Source of the DNA: RGIG4079 sp045637505
Lineage (GTDB): Bacteria > Bacteroidota > Bacteroidia > Bacteroidales > Muribaculaceae
Length of the DNA: 64,000 nucleotides
Reading direction: 5' to 3'
Assembly: GCA_045637505.1 (NCBI GenBank)
Contig: JAZTZO010000003.1
Span: forward strand, 14,924-78,923
Program-made: the position numbers and the translations under genes
The notes under the pieces: generated by a model
What the model was told of the DNA's origin: nothing
The model's input: only the letters and a program-made list of their open reading frames with translations
Database searches by the model: none
Shown here: positions 52,707 to 61,638 of the stretch, piece by piece
Numbering within the stretch: position 1 is the first letter of the stretch
Layout of the letters: every line of letters starts with the position of its first letter

Positions 52707-53984
52707 ATGAATTTTTGTCGTGTTATGTCAATATTTGCGATTTGGGCTGTTGCTTGTTGTGTTGAGGTGATGGCTGCAGGTCCTTTTACGGTGATTGCTA
52801 ATGTGGGTGAGGATGCGTCAACGACGGTGCGCCTAAATTGGCACACTGATGTGGATTGTCGAGAGGGAGTGTGTCGTTATACTTGTGCCGATGATTGGGA
52901 CTGGTCGGAGGCACGGTCTATGACGGCTCAACGGGAGTTGTGCACTGTTTTTGATAGCATTTATTCTAAAACGGCCGATGGTAAGGATTTTTATGAGTCG
53001 GCTCGTTTCATACGCAATACTCTTGAGTTGGATTCACTCGTCCCTGATACTCAATATAAGTATTTTATAGAGGGCGATAATACTATTCGTTATTTCAAGA
53101 CGGCTCCACGGGATAATAATTGGACGGCAGCTGTGATTTCTGACTTCCATGCCTATGCGCCACTACCGGCTCGCACTCGTGCTGCGATGGATATGCTTGC
53201 AACACTTGAACGATGCAATGGCGAGTTTGACATGGTGTTGCATGTGGGTGACATCATTGCATGGGGTGGTAGTTATTCGTTTTGGCGCGAGTTGTATGCC
53301 AACGAGCCTTTTGAGAAATATGTGTGGGCTGGTGTTAATGGCAATCACGATAATATGAGCCGTGGATATGCGCATCAGTCAAACGAGTTTTTCCGTCACA
53401 CCAACAACAATCCTCTCAATGGCTATGAGGGGGAGATGGGTGTGTGCTATCATTTTACTTATGGCAACACTCTTTTTATTATGCTCAACAATGAGTCGAT
53501 GAAGAGTGAAGAGGGGCTTTGCAAGGCGCAACAATGGGTGCGAGAGGTTATAGCCCAAAATCCTAACCGATTTGTCGTTGTAATGGAACATTATCAATGG
53601 TTCTTTGGCGAATCGGGTAAAACGTCGCAATATGACCGTTGGTGCCAACTCTTTGATGAATGTGGTGTAGATTTGGCGATTGCGGCCAATAATCACATCT
53701 ATGCGCGCACAAATACTCTTTTCGGAGGAGTGGAAACCGACGGAAGCAAGGGAACGGTGTATATTCAAACACCATCTTCCGACAATGAACGTGGTCAAGA
53801 ACTGAAAGAGTGGACCGAGAACCTTGATATAATTAAAAGTCGATGGAGCGAGGGGGCAAAGACTGTAGGCGCACTACTGCTAAAAGCCACTGACAACAAC
53901 CTAACCATAACACTCTATGATCGCGATGGAAATACTATTGATGAGGTGATTGTCATCTCAAAAAAAACATCAGTAGAAATTTAA
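52707..53984 (+). CDS. Secreted metallophosphoesterase (purple acid phosphatase-like)
   Basis: A 425-residue exported enzyme with a signal peptide (MNFCRVMSIFAIWAVACCVEVMA). Residues about 25-130 are a fibronectin-III-like module as in purple acid phosphatases; the catalytic domain carries AVISDFHAYAP, HVGDIIAWGG, GVNGNHDNMSRG, VMEHYQWFFGESG and AANNHIYARTN. The metal ligands D, H, N and H are all present, although the first motif is SDFHAY. It probably releases phosphate from organic substrates in the periplasm. A TAAATTTG -7 box at 52677-52684 lies 23 bp upstream. Confidence 0.88.
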   Translation: MNFCRVMSIFAIWAVACCVEVMAAGPFTVIANVGEDASTTVRLNWHTDVDCREGVCRYTCADDWDWSEARSMTAQRELCTVFDSIYSKTADGKDFYESARFIRNTLELDSLVPDTQYKYFIEGDNTIRYFKTAPRDNNWTAAVISDFHAYAPLPARTRAAMDMLATLERCNGEFDMVLHVGDIIAWGGSYSFWRELYANEPFEKYVWAGVNGNHDNMSRGYAHQSNEFFRHTNNNPLNGYEGEMGVCYHFTYGNTLFIMLNNESMKSEEGLCKAQQWVREVIAQNPNRFVVVMEHYQWFFGESGKTSQYDRWCQLFDECGVDLAIAANNHIYARTNTLFGGVETDGSKGTVYIQTPSSDNERGQELKEWTENLDIIKSRWSEGAKTVGALLLKATDNNLTITLYDRDGNTIDEVIVISKKTSVEI

Positions 53985-54235
53985 TGCAGAACAAATAACT
54001 CGGTTATAACAGTAAATGTGATTGAGTATATGTGTAAAGCATGATTCTCCTTAAAATTGGAAGTGATTTAGAGTGCCCAACACGAGAAATGATATTGTTA
54101 AATTAATTTCAGGTGTATGAATTATTAAAATAAATGATTATTGTTGTAGTATTTCGTTTTTTTAGCGTATCTTTGTGAAAATTAGAATAAACAACAACTA
54201 ATAAAAGATTCTGCCTATGTAACATAGTCAATAAA
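53985..54235. other. Intergenic region upstream of structured RNA copy B
   Basis: No coding capacity. It contains the TATCTTTG box at 54167-54174 and a leader of about 60 nt before the first helix of the structured RNA, including a CCTATGTAA that is conserved in copy A. Confidence 0.6.
54167..54174 (+). promoter_or_regulatory. -7 box of structured RNA copy B
   Basis: A perfect TATCTTTG; the -33 region only holds TTGTTG-like sequence at about the right distance. It would start a transcript covering the RNA at 54236-54422. Confidence 0.5.
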
Positions 54236-54422
54236 GACATATTAAATAATAAGCGTTAGCTTTATTCTTGTTTCAGAAATTTCGGCAAAAAATTAGAAGC
54301 ATTCAAGAGTGGAAGTTAATGCTCACGGTATATCCGTGGGCTTTTACTCGTATATGAATGCATGGTGTTTGCCGATACCTCTGAGACGTAGACGAAGTTT
54401 TAGTCCACGTTTTTTATTTGTC
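54236..54422 (+). ncRNA. Structured RNA, 6S/Bacteroidales-1-like, copy B
   Basis: A plus-strand RNA of about 187 nt, paralogue of the one at 31432-31613. Identical blocks include AAGCGTTAGCTTTATTCTTG, GAAGTTAATGCTC and GGGCTTTTACT. The helices are kept although the bases differ: TTTCAGA with TCTGAGA, TCGGCAAA with TTTGCCGA, GCATTCA with TGAATGC, CACGG with CCGTG. The overall fold is one long stem with internal bubbles, like 6S RNA, which traps RNA polymerase in stationary phase. It lies between the metallophosphatase gene and the TM2 gene, in a longer gene-free stretch. Confidence 0.7.
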
Positions 54423-54541
54423 TGCCTTCAATATTTTGGACTAATCTCAAATGGACAAAATGGATAAAACGATAACGATAATTTTATGCTACTTTTGTCA
54501 AGAAAACTTAAATTATTTATTAATTAAAAAAAATTAAAATT

Positions 54542-54754
54542 ATGAAAAGTGAAAAAAGTTGGTTAGCGACACTTTTATTGTGTTTCTTTTTAGGAGGTTT
54601 GGGTATTCACAGTTTTTATGCCGGAAAAACTGTATTTGGTGTAATTCAGTTATTAACAGGTGGTGGCTGTGGCATTTGGTGGCTAATAGACTTCATAATA
54701 ATCTTGGTAAAGAAATACAAAGATGGTGAAGGAAATGTTATCTGCGAAGGATAA
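54542..54754 (+). CDS. TM2-domain protein
   Basis: A 70-residue membrane protein. Two hydrophobic helices (LLLCFFLGGLGIHSFYAG and the following GGCGIWWLIDFIIILV) are joined by a short turn with the DRF-like motif region TM2 domains use (GLGIHSFYAGKTVFGVIQLL). Such proteins are small and of unsettled function. It overlaps no gene and sits 16 bp before the DUF2752 gene, a common pairing in Bacteroidota. Confidence 0.85.
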   Translation: MKSEKSWLATLLLCFFLGGLGIHSFYAGKTVFGVIQLLTGGGCGIWWLIDFIIILVKKYKDGEGNVICEG

Positions 54755-54770
54755 TATTTCAATAATAAAA

Positions 54771-55157
54771 ATGAAAAAAGGTGGCAAGCGAGCAAACTAT
54801 CTATTGTGTGTGCTAGTTGTTGCCACCTTTCTATTTTGTATTAACTATTTACTTTTTGATTCACTATATATTAAGTGTATAGTTAAAGAATTAACAGGAT
54901 ATGATTGTCCGGCATGTGGTGCGCAAAGGGCAATGGTTTCTCTTCTCAAAGGAAATGTCATTGATGCATTTTGGTATAATCCATATTTATTATTAGTATC
55001 AATCACTTTATCATTGGCAATTATAAAGAGGAAGATTCTGAACAATAAACAAGTTAGGCTCATATATATAATTCTAGTATTATTAATGGTTGTGTGGGTG
55101 ATTGTTCGAAATCTCACAATATGGAAAGAGTATGTAATCACTAAATTGTCATTATAA
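54771..55157 (+). CDS. DUF2752 family membrane protein
   Basis: A 128-residue membrane protein with the DUF2752 signature LTGYDCPACGAQRAMVSLLKGNVIDAFWYNPYLLL between its first and second helices, including the C-P-x-C-G motif that may bind metal. I chose the ATG at 54771, since an upstream in-frame start (54723) would run into the TM2 gene. DUF2752 and TM2 proteins are often adjacent, suggesting a shared membrane role. Confidence 0.85.
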   Translation: MKKGGKRANYLLCVLVVATFLFCINYLLFDSLYIKCIVKELTGYDCPACGAQRAMVSLLKGNVIDAFWYNPYLLLVSITLSLAIIKRKILNNKQVRLIYIILVLLMVVWVIVRNLTIWKEYVITKLSL

Positions 55158-55255
55158 ATTATTGCTATTAGATGAATGTTTATTCTATCTAGAATTGCCA
55201 AACTTTTTGATTCTCCACACTAAAAGCTATTGAGCCCAATATTGCTCTAAATACA

Positions 55256-55292
55256 AAAAAACTAACCATCAATTGATGATTAGTTTTTTTTT
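55256..55292. terminator. Bidirectional terminator beside tRNA-Leu
   Basis: An AT-rich palindrome: ACTAACCATCAA with TTGATGATTAGT, one mismatch, flanked by A and T runs. It can end both the tRNA (minus) and DUF2752 (plus) transcripts. Confidence 0.75.
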
Positions 55293-55295
55293 CTG

Positions 55296-55377
55296 TGCGC
55301 ACGAAGGGACTCGAACCCCCACGTCTCACGACACTAGATCCTAAGTCTAGCGCGGCTACCAATTACGCCACGTGCGC
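55296..55377 (-). tRNA. tRNA-Leu(UAG)
   Basis: An 82-nt class II tRNA on the minus strand. The acceptor stem is GCGCACG with CGTGCGC, the anticodon loop is CTTAGGA with anticodon TAG (55341-55343), a short variable arm is present, and the T-loop is GGTTCGAGTCC. CCA is not encoded (the genome reads ACAG after the acceptor stem). Confidence 0.95.
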
Positions 55378-55442
55378 AATGATTACGGGTGCAAAGATAG
55401 AAACTTTTCCGTAACCGTGCAAATATTTTTGCATTAAATTAA

Positions 55443-55736
55443 TCAAATTGATTGCTCAATGTTCCAAACGAATGCACGAAGTCCTAATTTGGGAGTTTCA
55501 ACATCCATTTCATGGAGAGTCTTGAGCACATTATCTACACGATGGTCTTCAACCACGGTGATGATAGCCGATGCAAGTGAGGGCCAAGCGTGAGAGCCAT
55601 AGTGAGGCTCTCCGCTTTTGCTTCCTCGACCTTGTACTTCTTGCCATGCAGTAAATCCACGGCAGTTATTGCGTTCGAGCATGTCAACGATACGCTCGTA
55701 GTATGCTTGGTCAAATGTTATTAATATCGATTTCAT
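55443..55736 (-). CDS. PII-like protein at the end of an RND efflux operon
   Basis: A 97-residue protein with the ferredoxin-like PII/CutA pattern: an N-terminal SILITFDQAYYERIVDMLERNNCRGFTAW, a T-loop-like variable region (residues about 32-53 with QGRGSKSGEPHYGSHAW), and LASAIITVVEDHRVDNVLKTLHEM. The length fits trimeric PII proteins, but the classical T-loop uridylylation tyrosine is not evident. It begins 14 bp after the RND transporter gene and is probably cotranscribed with it, which suggests control of the efflux complex. Confidence 0.65.
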   Translation of the reverse strand: MKSILITFDQAYYERIVDMLERNNCRGFTAWQEVQGRGSKSGEPHYGSHAWPSLASAIITVVEDHRVDNVLKTLHEMDVETPKLGLRAFVWNIEQSI

Positions 55737-55750
55737 GATGTTGCGAGGAA

Positions 55751-58700
55751 TTAAATTTTGTTTTCTTTTTCGGCTTTAGCTTTGGCTTTGCGAAGTTTTT
55801 TGCGAGTGCGTTTCACGCCCACTGATGCAAAGATACAATACATTGCAGGCACAAAGAATAGGGTCAACAATGTAGAGAAAGTCAAACCACCGATAACGGC
55901 TACACCCATTGGACGCCACATTTCAGATCCTTCGCCTGTACCCATAGCCATAGGCACCATACCGAGGATTGTGGTCAATGCAGTCATTACGATAGGACGA
56001 AGACGCGATTCGCCACCATCGATTACAGCATGGCGTATTGACATGCCTCGTTCGCGGTTGAGCGAGATGTAGTCGATGAGCACGATACCGTTTTTCACTA
56101 CGATACCTATCAACATGATACTACCAATCATCGACATCACATTGAGGTTTTGTCCGGTGAGGAACAATAGCCCGAAGATACCTGTGAATGCAAATGGAAT
56201 TGAGGTCATGATGATACCTGGATAAACATATGATTCAAATTGGGCAGCCATCACGATATATACCAATATGATGATGAGCAATCCGAGCATCAACAAGTCG
56301 GAGAATGATTCTTGTTGGTCTTCATAGCTACCCGATAGTTCGATAGCGATACCTGGAGGCATATCCAATTTGTCGAGTTGGGCTTGTGAGGCAGCAACAA
56401 CTTCACTCATAGGCACACCCGACACAGTTGTTTTAACTGTGATGATACGCTCACGGTCTTTACGCTCAATCGTAGGAGGAGTGAATCGTTCCACTACAGT
56501 ACCCACATCTTTAATTCTCACTGCATTGCCGGTGGGGCTATAGATGAGAATGTTTTCGATGTCTTCGATTGATGTGCGATGCTCGGGAGCATACATCACT
56601 TTGATGTAGTATTCTTCACCATCTTCGCGGAAGAGTGAAGCAATGCTACCATTGATGCGGTTGCGTAGATACATCGCTGCAGTTTGAAGGTTAAGACCAT
56701 ATATTGCCAATTTTTCGCGGTCAAAGTCAACTTGATATTCGGGTTGATAGTCGGAGCGCGAGATTATGATGTCGGCTGTACCTTTTATGCCTTCAAGGAT
56801 TTGTTTGAGTTGTTGAGCTACGGTGTCGGTTTGAGCGAAGTCATAACCATAGATTTCGTAGTCGATGGTTGATTGGCCACCCATGCCACCGCCGCCACCG
56901 CCGACATTTACTTGTTTCTTCTTAAACTCGGGGTAGTTTTTGAGGTCTTGACGCATGAGGTCGGCAATCTCAACGATGCCTCGTTCACGCTCTTCGACGC
57001 TATATAACTTAATGTTCATTGAAATGATGTGTGAACCATTGTTTTGCAATGAAGCAAAAGTGTTGTCGCTCGAAGCTTGACCGGTGGTGTAGTTAAGCAC
57101 CTTTATTTCGGGATATTTTTCTCTCCATTCTTTAGCAAGGCGTGCTGCTACTTCGTCGGCTATTTCTACGCGTGTGCCGATGGGTAATTCAAGCGAAACG
57201 CCAAGGCGTCCGTTGTCGCCTGTTGGGAAGAACTCTGTACCCACAAATTTCAAAAGGAAGATTGATGCGATGAAGATTACAGTACATACGATTACCGACG
57301 ATGTTTTGTGACGAACCACAAATCCAAGTCCACGACCATAAGCACGGTCGATTGCATCAAGACCTTTGTTGATGGGGGCAAAGAATAAGTTATAGATTTT
57401 ACCATGTTTTACGCCTTTGCGAAGGAGTTGTGAGCAAAGCATAGGAGTGAGCGACAATGCGCAAGTGGTAGAGATAATCATCATGATTGTCACCATCCAA
57501 CCGAGTTGCTTAAACATCACACCAGTCATACCGGTTACCAAGGTCAATGGGAAGAACACGGCAATCAAGGTGAGGGTAGAGGCGATAACCGATATACCCA
57601 CCTCATTTGTTCCATGGATAGCGGCTTGTTTAGGATCACTACCACGCTCTATGTGGGTTGTTACATTTTCGAGCACCACAATCGCGTCGTCCACCACCAT
57701 ACCGATAGAGATAGAGAGTGATGACAATGAGATGATGTTAAGACTTGTGCCTGTTATTGCAAGGTAGATAAACGATGCAATCAACGAGATAGGAATGGTG
57801 ATACAGATAATCAATGTTGCACGCCAGCGACCGAGGAATCCAAACACCACGATAACCACAAATAGGAGTGCATATAGCACGGTTTCAACCAATGAGTTGA
57901 TAGTGTTGCGAATGTTGTCGGATGTGTCAACAATCATTTCGAGTTTCACATCGGTTGGGAGGCGTTTTTGCAATGAAGGCAACATCTCTACCACTTTGTT
58001 AGAGATTTCAACCGAGTTAGCACCCGATTGTTTTTGAATCACAATCATTGCACCTTTCTTACCATCGGTGTAGGCTTGTTGAGCGCGTTCTTCGAGAGTG
58101 TCGTCGATGCGAGCCACATCTTTGAGGAAGATGTTTTTGCCACCATATGAGCCCACGATGATGTTGCTCATTTCCTCGGGCGAAATAAATTCACCTTGCA
58201 CACGCAATGAGTATGTGTCGGACCCGATGTCGAACGAACCACCTGGTATGTTGCGGTTTTCGGCAGCGATGAGCGATGAAATAGTCTCGATTGAGAGGTT
58301 GTAGGCTTCGAGGCGCACGGGGTCAACATATACATATATTTCGCGTTTGGGAGCACCCGAAATTGACACCGAACCCACTCCATCGACGCGTGCCAATGGG
58401 TTTACTACTGCATCATCAAGAATTTTGTATAGCCCGGCCATACTTTCTTCGGCTTGCACCGAGAGCATCATGATGGGCACCATGTCGGCGCTAAACTTGA
58501 AGATGATGGGGTTTTCGGCATCGTCGGGCAATGCACTTTCCACCATATCCAGTTTGTCGCGCACATCGTTGGTCAATACATCGATGTCGTAACCAAACTC
58601 AAATTCGAGTGTGATGATTGAGATGTTTTCGCGTGATTTTGATGAGATATGTTTCAAGTGTTCCACCGAGTTGAGAGTATTCTCGAGTGGACGGGTCACA

Positions 58701-58885
58701 TTTTGTTCGATATCTTGAGCACTTGCCCCTTGATATGTGGTCATTACCATGATGGTATTTGTCTCAATATCGGGGTAGAGGTCGATGGGGAGTGTCGAAA
58801 GCGAGAACAGACCTAAAATTGTGATAGCTATGAAACATAGCGTTGTCATAATAGGTCGTTTTACCGCACCTGCATATAAACTCAT
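55751..58885 (-). CDS. RND efflux transporter (inner-membrane pump)
   Basis: A 1044-residue hydrophobe/amphiphile efflux-1 type pump with about 12 membrane helices and two large periplasmic loops. Helix 4 holds the proton-relay aspartates in GMVVDDAIVVLENV. The N-terminus (PIMTTLCFIAITILGLFSLSTLPIDLYPDIETNTIMV) and RPLENTLNSVEHL are typical. A Gly-rich insert (VNVGGGGGGMGGQST) follows the second loop start. It works with the upstream MFP and TolC genes to expel drugs, bile salts or other toxic molecules across both membranes. The gap to the MFP gene is 42 bp. Confidence 0.95.
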   Translation of the reverse strand: MSLYAGAVKRPIMTTLCFIAITILGLFSLSTLPIDLYPDIETNTIMVMTTYQGASAQDIEQNVTRPLENTLNSVEHLKHISSKSRENISIITLEFEFGYDIDVLTNDVRDKLDMVESALPDDAENPIIFKFSADMVPIMMLSVQAEESMAGLYKILDDAVVNPLARVDGVGSVSISGAPKREIYVYVDPVRLEAYNLSIETISSLIAAENRNIPGGSFDIGSDTYSLRVQGEFISPEEMSNIIVGSYGGKNIFLKDVARIDDTLEERAQQAYTDGKKGAMIVIQKQSGANSVEISNKVVEMLPSLQKRLPTDVKLEMIVDTSDNIRNTINSLVETVLYALLFVVIVVFGFLGRWRATLIICITIPISLIASFIYLAITGTSLNIISLSSLSISIGMVVDDAIVVLENVTTHIERGSDPKQAAIHGTNEVGISVIASTLTLIAVFFPLTLVTGMTGVMFKQLGWMVTIMMIISTTCALSLTPMLCSQLLRKGVKHGKIYNLFFAPINKGLDAIDRAYGRGLGFVVRHKTSSVIVCTVIFIASIFLLKFVGTEFFPTGDNGRLGVSLELPIGTRVEIADEVAARLAKEWREKYPEIKVLNYTTGQASSDNTFASLQNNGSHIISMNIKLYSVEERERGIVEIADLMRQDLKNYPEFKKKQVNVGGGGGGMGGQSTIDYEIYGYDFAQTDTVAQQLKQILEGIKGTADIIISRSDYQPEYQVDFDREKLAIYGLNLQTAAMYLRNRINGSIASLFREDGEEYYIKVMYAPEHRTSIEDIENILIYSPTGNAVRIKDVGTVVERFTPPTIERKDRERIITVKTTVSGVPMSEVVAASQAQLDKLDMPPGIAIELSGSYEDQQESFSDLLMLGLLIIILVYIVMAAQFESYVYPGIIMTSIPFAFTGIFGLLFLTGQNLNVMSMIGSIMLIGIVVKNGIVLIDYISLNRERGMSIRHAVIDGGESRLRPIVMTALTTILGMVPMAMGTGEGSEMWRPMGVAVIGGLTFSTLLTLFFVPAMYCIFASVGVKRTRKKLRKAKAKAEKENKI

Positions 58886-58927
58886 AGTAGTGTTATATTA
58901 TGAAGAGATTAATGAGAGTAGTTAATG

Positions 58928-60019
58928 TTATTTTTTAGCTTCAACTTTAGTAGTGTCGGCTTTGTTAGTAACTGCAGCATTGTTGGCATCGCGTTTGATG
59001 AGTTCAACCTTCACGCCGTTGGCAAGTTGATTTTGACCAGCGATAACCACGAGGTCGCCATCGTTTACGCCCGAGATGATTTCATAAGCATCGTCGATGC
59101 GTTGACCGAGTTCCACTTTGTTGTATGATACTTTGCCATCGCTGTAAACATATACATATTTGTTGCCCGAACCAGGTTGTTTCACCACGGCACGATCGGG
59201 AACTACAACATGCATTTGTGAGCCATAGTTGATTTCAACGCGAGCAAACATACCTGGCTTGATGCGTTGGTTTTTGTTTGTGATACCCACTTCAACGGCA
59301 AATGTGCGAGTGTTGGTGTCGATAGTGGGGTGAATGCGGCGTATGCGACCAGTGAACGATTCGTTTTCGAAAGCGTCAAATTTCACATCAACATGCATTC
59401 CGTTTTTGATTTTAGAATAGTCGTTTTCGGTAACATTGATTTTAGCAATCACCGATGGGCTGATTTGGCCTACAGTCAAGATGGGAGTGCCACCACACAT
59501 GTCGCCTGGGTCGAAGTTGCGAGCAGTCACAACACCGCTAATGGGCGAGGTGAGCACAGTGTTTTCCATCATGTTTTTATATTGGCTTTTGAGTGCTTCG
59601 AGTTCGGTTTTGCGTTGGTCAACCATTTGTTGAGTGCCCGAACCGATGTTGAGAAGATTCATCGCACGATCATATTCGATTTGAGCGAGGTCGAGGCGCA
59701 CTTTCAATTGGTCGGTATTGGCTTTGTCGAGGATAACGAGAGTTTGGCCTCGTTTCACTTGTGAACCCACATCAACGAGAATTTGTTTGATGCGGTTGGG
59801 GGTTGAGGGAGAAATGTTGTTGAGATTGTCCACCTCGATAGTAGCAGTGTATTCCTTGATTAATGGAACTTCTTGCATCGATACTTTTTTCACATCAACC
59901 ATAGGAATTTCTTCCTCTACAGGTTGTTGAACTTGTGCTGTTTCTTCTTCTTTTGAAGAACATGCTATCATTGACGCTGCGATAGCAATGTAAACGGGTA
60001 ATTTGTGATATATTTTCAT
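58928..60019 (-). CDS. RND periplasmic adaptor (membrane fusion) lipoprotein
   Basis: A 363-residue lipoprotein (lipobox IAASMIAC near residue 20). It follows the MFP order: beta-barrel strand VPLIKEYTATIEVDNLNNISP, lipoyl half GSQVKRGQTLVILD, an alpha-hairpin (TDQLKVRLDLAQIEYDRAMNLL ... LKSQYKNMMENTVLTSPISGVV), and the C-terminal membrane-proximal domain. It bridges the inner-membrane pump and the outer-membrane channel. It lies between the two genes it connects, 38 bp from tolC. Confidence 0.94.
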   Translation of the reverse strand: MKIYHKLPVYIAIAASMIACSSKEEETAQVQQPVEEEIPMVDVKKVSMQEVPLIKEYTATIEVDNLNNISPSTPNRIKQILVDVGSQVKRGQTLVILDKANTDQLKVRLDLAQIEYDRAMNLLNIGSGTQQMVDQRKTELEALKSQYKNMMENTVLTSPISGVVTARNFDPGDMCGGTPILTVGQISPSVIAKINVTENDYSKIKNGMHVDVKFDAFENESFTGRIRRIHPTIDTNTRTFAVEVGITNKNQRIKPGMFARVEINYGSQMHVVVPDRAVVKQPGSGNKYVYVYSDGKVSYNKVELGQRIDDAYEIISGVNDGDLVVIAGQNQLANGVKVELIKRDANNAAVTNKADTTKVEAKK

Positions 60020-60057
60020 ATTAAATGTTTTTTTTCAGCTTGAAAGTATGTTGTTTA

Positions 60058-61497
60058 TTAGTCTTCCGAGGTGTATTTGTTAATGTCGGCGTTGCCCAAA
60101 AGAAGTTCGAGCTCGCTGTTAGAAATGAGATAGTTGTAAATTGATTGATAGTAGGCCAATCGTGAACGAGTGAGCGCTACTTCCGAGTCGCGAAGGTTGA
60201 GGTAAGAAGCAGCCCCTATTTTGAAACTTTCTTCCATTATTTCGTGAGCCTTGTCGGCTTGTTTCACGCTTTCGGCGTTCGAAGCAATTTGTTTCACATT
60301 TTTGTTGATATTGTCGATAGCCATTTCCACTTGCATGTTTATGGCGCGTTCAAGATTTTCGCGTTGGTATTTCATTTCGCTCACTTGAATTTCGGCTTGT
60401 TTGATTTTGGTATATCGTTGACCACCTTGGAAGATGGGCAATGAGAGTGAAAGCCCTATTGTTGAATATGGGCTCCAACGGAAGTTGGTAAATGGATTGC
60501 CGTCCGACATTGAAGTCCAGTTATAGTTGGCTGTGAGTGCTACGGTAGGATACCAAGCCATCTTGTGCACATCGAGAGTTTCGTTGAGCATGCGAGTTTG
60601 GATATCAAGCATTTTCAAGTCGGTATTTTGGTCGATAGAGCGATTGATTGAAAGCACATCTTCATACATTGTCTTTTCATAGTCAACCAATGAAGTTGTA
60701 GGCTCAAATGGGATTGCCACATCCATACCCATCAATATCGACATTTGCAATTTCACTTGTTTGATAGCGATTTCGGCTTGAAGGAGTTCGGGCTCCACAT
60801 TTTTCACAGCCACCGAGGTGCGAAGAACATCATATTCCGATGCAGCGCCGAGTTCGTGTTGCTTGGTGTAGATATCGTGAGTTTCTTTTGCCATTTCGTA
60901 GTTATCAAGAATCACCTTGTAAGAGTCTTTGGCAAGAAGAAGCGCATAATAGGCCGATTTTACTTGGTTAATGAGGTCGAGGCGCGACTTGCGTGCAGTT
61001 TCAACCGATTGAAGGATTTGGCTATCGCTCAATTTTAGCGACTTCCATAGTTGGGGCGCGATGAGAGGCATTTGTGCCGAGAAGCCCAACGACCATGAGT
61101 TGTCGAGACCCATCTTGATGCCGTTTGAAGCCGATTTGCTTGCCTCGGCTGCTTCGGCAGGGATGTTGGTTTCGCCTTCGCCTGGAGTGGGAGTGCTACC
61201 ACCTCCACCGAGGGCACCCATATTGAGATACATCACTTGCTTGGCAAGAGTGCGGCTATATTGACCTGCAAAACTGATGCTTGGAAGTAGTTGGCCCAAG
61301 GTTTCTTTTTTAGAATAGTCCATGCGCTCTATTTCCATGTCGGCAACCTTTATCGAAGGGTTTTCGCTGAGCGCGATAGTGATACATTGATCAAGCGAAA
61401 GCATGAGTGTATCGCTGTGTGTTTCGCCTTGAGCAAAAGAGGGGAGAGTAACCCCTATGCATAATGATGCAATGAGTGATTTTATTGAAAATTTCAT
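60058..61497 (-). CDS. TolC-family outer membrane efflux protein
   Basis: A 479-residue exported protein with two repeats of the outer-membrane efflux domain: long helices such as KESYKVILDNYEMAKETHDIY and RENLERAINMQVEMAIDNINKNV, and the beta-barrel strands PTVALTANYNW and GLSLSLPIFQGGQRYTK. A Gly-rich insert (MGALGGGGSTPTPGEGE, about residues 95-115) is unusual. It is the first gene of the efflux operon, before MFP and RND, and has a near-consensus promoter. Confidence 0.94.
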   Translation of the reverse strand: MKFSIKSLIASLCIGVTLPSFAQGETHSDTLMLSLDQCITIALSENPSIKVADMEIERMDYSKKETLGQLLPSISFAGQYSRTLAKQVMYLNMGALGGGGSTPTPGEGETNIPAEAAEASKSASNGIKMGLDNSWSLGFSAQMPLIAPQLWKSLKLSDSQILQSVETARKSRLDLINQVKSAYYALLLAKDSYKVILDNYEMAKETHDIYTKQHELGAASEYDVLRTSVAVKNVEPELLQAEIAIKQVKLQMSILMGMDVAIPFEPTTSLVDYEKTMYEDVLSINRSIDQNTDLKMLDIQTRMLNETLDVHKMAWYPTVALTANYNWTSMSDGNPFTNFRWSPYSTIGLSLSLPIFQGGQRYTKIKQAEIQVSEMKYQRENLERAINMQVEMAIDNINKNVKQIASNAESVKQADKAHEIMEESFKIGAASYLNLRDSEVALTRSRLAYYQSIYNYLISNSELELLLGNADINKYTSED

Positions 61498-61528
61498 AAT
61501 ATATCTATGTGTATCTTTAAAATTCGTG

Positions 61529-61559
61529 CAAAATTACCACAATTTCCCCGTATAATAAA
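61529..61559 (-). promoter_or_regulatory. Promoter of the TolC-MFP-RND-PII operon
   Basis: The -7 TAATTTTG (61529-61536) is perfect; 19 bp upstream lies TTTA (61556-61559), a weak -33. Confidence 0.6.
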
Positions 61560-61569
61560 GATATAACAA

Positions 61570-61611
61570 TTAAAAAATGCCAAAAGTTCCAATGTTACTG
61601 AACTTTTGGCA
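61570..61611 (-). terminator. Intrinsic terminator of ilvA
   Basis: TGCCAAAAGTTC (61578-61589) and GAACTTTTGGCA (61600-61611) form a perfect 12-bp stem; on the minus strand TTTTTTAATTG follows. Confidence 0.85.
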
Positions 61612-61638
61612 TACTTTTGACCAATATGTAGGTTTTTC

